Assembly: GCF_900188455.1 (NCBI RefSeq) | Contig: NZ_FZOL01000012.1 | Span: 124,001 to 188,000 of the forward strand | Origin: Pseudomonas japonica | Lineage (GTDB): Bacteria; Pseudomonadota; Gammaproteobacteria; Pseudomonadales; Pseudomonadaceae | Length of the DNA stretch: 64,000 bases | Direction: 5' to 3' | Notes under the pieces: generated by a model | Told to the model about the DNA's origin: nothing | The model's input: only the letters and a program-made list of their open reading frames with translations | Database searches by the model: none | In this document: in pieces, positions 62,558-64,000 of the stretch | Layout: every line of letters starts with the position of its first letter | Numbering within the stretch: the stretch's first letter is position 1 | Made by a program: the position numbers and the translations under genes

Positions 62558-62870
62558 TGACGATGGTGACGCGAAATCACCTTTCCGCCCCCACGGCGGC
62601 TTACTTTTGGAAAGGCCCAAAAGTAAGCAAAAGGCCTCCCGACCTACATCCGGCCCTGCGCTGCGCTCCGGGTCCCCTCGCTCCGGCGCCGCTCCGTCGG
62701 GCACGCGCCGACGGGCCATCCATGGCCTGACGGCGCTTGGCGGGCTCCTGCCCGCCATCCCGACTCCGCGACACCTCCACTCGGCCTCCTGAAGGCCGGG
62801 ACCATCAAGATCAAGATCAAGATCAAGATCAAGAGCCAAAGCCAAAGCCAAATCGGTGCGGGATGCTGCA
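62558..62870. repeat. Non-coding dispersed-repeat-like block with hexanucleotide repeats
   Basis: No gene is convincing in 62446-62912. The block with AAAAGTAAGCAAAAGGCCT, a stretch rich in CGCTCCGG words, and then ATCAAG x5 (62804-62833) and AGCCAA x3 (62834-62851) resembles an intergenic repeat seen widely in Pseudomonas genomes (from memory). Short frames across it, including one on the - strand reading Asp-Leu repeats, are probably spurious. Confidence 0.5.
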
Positions 62871-62912
62871 TCCGGGCATGATGGAAAACCCTGTGGGACC
62901 GGCCTGCCAAAC

Positions 62913-63452
62913 CTACTTCTTCACCTGCCTCCCCAACCACTCCACCGTCTTCGGCGAAGCCTGCGCCAGCGGAATGGCCGCCTGATGCATCGACCCATCC
63001 CAGCCTTCCATGGTGATCCACAGCTGCGCATCCGCCGGGGTGTTCGGCGGGATCTGGATGTACGCCCCGAGCCGATGCGGCGAGCCGAAGAAGATCACCC
63101 CGGCCGCGCGCAGGCTGCGTGGCTTGCCGATGCGCAGGTAGGTGGCCTTGACCCGTTCGCCACACGCCTCGCACAACTCGGCATTGAAGCTCTTCATGTA
63201 CCCGGAAACCCCGTCCAGCTCCGGTTCCTTGTCCTTCAGTTCGGCCAGCTTGAGGCTCCACGGGCCGACCTGGACATCGCCGACCAGGCGCTGCCCCAGG
63301 CCGTCATCACCGCGAAACAAGGCGGTGTCGGCGAAGTACTTGGGCATGAATCCCAGCGGGATCAGGACCATGAGGATGTTCAGGTGGAAGCGCCACTTGT
63401 GCCACAGGCGCGACAGGTTCGATTCGGGCCGGGCGGTGATGTCCTTGCTCAC
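62913..63452 (-). CDS. Putative FpvH-like partner of a PepSY membrane reductase
   Basis: A 179-residue protein with one N-terminal transmembrane segment (about residues 22-40, FHLNILMVLIPLGFMPKYF) and an extracytoplasmic remainder containing a CEAC pair and many charged residues. Its start overlaps the stop of the PepSY gene (ATGA). In P. aeruginosa the pyoverdine-iron reductase FpvG (PepSY family) is followed by FpvH, and the order and pyoverdine setting match. I do not recall the FpvH sequence well enough to claim identity. Confidence 0.6.
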   Translation of the reverse strand: MSKDITARPESNLSRLWHKWRFHLNILMVLIPLGFMPKYFADTALFRGDDGLGQRLVGDVQVGPWSLKLAELKDKEPELDGVSGYMKSFNAELCEACGERVKATYLRIGKPRSLRAAGVIFFGSPHRLGAYIQIPPNTPADAQLWITMEGWDGSMHQAAIPLAQASPKTVEWLGRQVKK

Positions 63453-64000
63453 AGTGAGTTCTCCACGGGTTCGCTGGCGTCCTGCTCGCGCGGGGCCTTG
63501 CGGCTGGCTTTCAGCTCGGCCTTGGCCTCGCGCTTGAGCGCGGCGACGGTGGCCAGGGCGGTGCGCTTGCTCCAGATCAGCAGGCCACTGAGCACCATCA
63601 GTGACAGCACCAGGCCGAAGAAGGCCCAGATCAGCTTGATCCAGATCCCGCCGAAGTCACCGGTGTGCAACGGGCGCATCGATTCGGTGACCAGCTCCAG
63701 GTTGGTCCGGTCCGAGAGCAGGTAGGTCGAGGTCACTTCACCGGTATAGGGGTGGATGTTCACCAGTTGGTACATCAGCGGGTACCAGCTGCGGCCGAAC
63801 GCCTGCATCGTGCCGTAGGTGTTGCTCGGCAGGATGATCCCGCTGGGGTCGAGCCCCGGCACTTGCGCCTGGGCGATGAGCAGGGCCTTGTCCAGGCCGA
63901 TGATCGGCGCCGGGCTGCCGTCGGCGGTGAGCGGCACGCTGTCGTGGGCCAGCACTTCGGTGGCGGCGGAGTAGGTGCTCAGGCTGATCTGGTTGTCGGA
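63449..64000 (-). CDS. fpvG: PepSY-associated membrane protein (FpvG-like), C-terminal part
   Basis: The frame is open to the window edge, so the N-terminus is missing; about 183 residues are seen. A PepSY-type periplasmic portion (YQLVNIHPYTGEVTSTYLLS) leads to RPLHTGDFGGIWIKLIWAFFG and a transmembrane helix, the typical ending of PepSY_TM proteins, then a charged cytoplasmic tail. FpvG reduces ferripyoverdine iron at the inner membrane. The location next to pyoverdine genes supports this reading, but generic PepSY proteins near other siderophore loci look similar. Confidence 0.65.
   Translation of the reverse strand, partial: SDNQISLSTYSAATEVLAHDSVPLTADGSPAPIIGLDKALLIAQAQVPGLDPSGIILPSNTYGTMQAFGRSWYPLMYQLVNIHPYTGEVTSTYLLSDRTNLELVTESMRPLHTGDFGGIWIKLIWAFFGLVLSLMVLSGLLIWSKRTALATVAALKREAKAELKASRKAPREQDASEPVENSL

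Overview
The window is a GC-rich chromosome segment of a fluorescent Pseudomonas. The left end has the conserved Pseudomonas order usg-like asd, fimV, truA, trpF, accD, folC, dedD, cvpA, purF, metZ, SDR. The right part carries pyoverdine chromophore genes (pvdG, pvdL, pvdH, an mbtH-like gene) with PvdS-type iron-starvation promoters, and REP-type repeats typical of the genus lie between genes.

Layout. (1) Positions 1-12985 are core housekeeping genes on the + strand. (2) Positions 13108-13684 hold a tRNA operon (Val-TAC, Asp-GTC, Asp-GTC) with its promoter and terminator. (3) Positions 13774-34528 are an accessory metabolic region. It contains a DHA2-type MFS exporter, an SDR and an Old Yellow Enzyme reductase (+); an EthD-domain protein and class II DAHP synthase (-); an FAD aromatic monooxygenase, its small partner protein and a fused indolepyruvate:ferredoxin oxidoreductase (+, overlapping genes); a five-gene acyl-CoA operon (-) of carboxyltransferase, class I-like HMG-CoA reductase, biotin carboxylase, biotin carrier protein and a MmgE/PrpD protein; a MarR regulator (-); and prephenate dehydrogenase with chorismate mutase (+). 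(4) Positions 34560-62443 are the pyoverdine block, dominated by one 25-kb NRPS gene. (5) Positions 62479-64000 hold repeats and a PepSY membrane protein with its partner (FpvGH-like), converging on the pyoverdine genes.

Two things stand out. First, PvdL is normally a three-module synthetase of about 4,340 residues. Here it continues in frame for three further, highly similar serine modules, giving 8,342 residues with the order FAAL-T-[C-A-T]Glu-[C-A-T-E]Tyr-[C-A-T]Dab-[C-A-T-E]Ser-[C-A-T-E]Ser-[C-A-T]Ser. Second, the accessory region combines three shikimate-pathway enzymes with an aryl-pyruvate oxidoreductase, a ring hydroxylase, an acyl-CoA carboxylase and an HMG-CoA reductase. I do not recognise this combination as a described pathway. 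Three of its transcription units share an 18-bp near-palindrome centred on GCATGCGATC, 105-115 bp before the first start codon, which suggests one regulon, plausibly under the local MarR protein.

All functional statements rest on recognition of families and motifs by eye. No database search was run, and domain boundaries are approximate.
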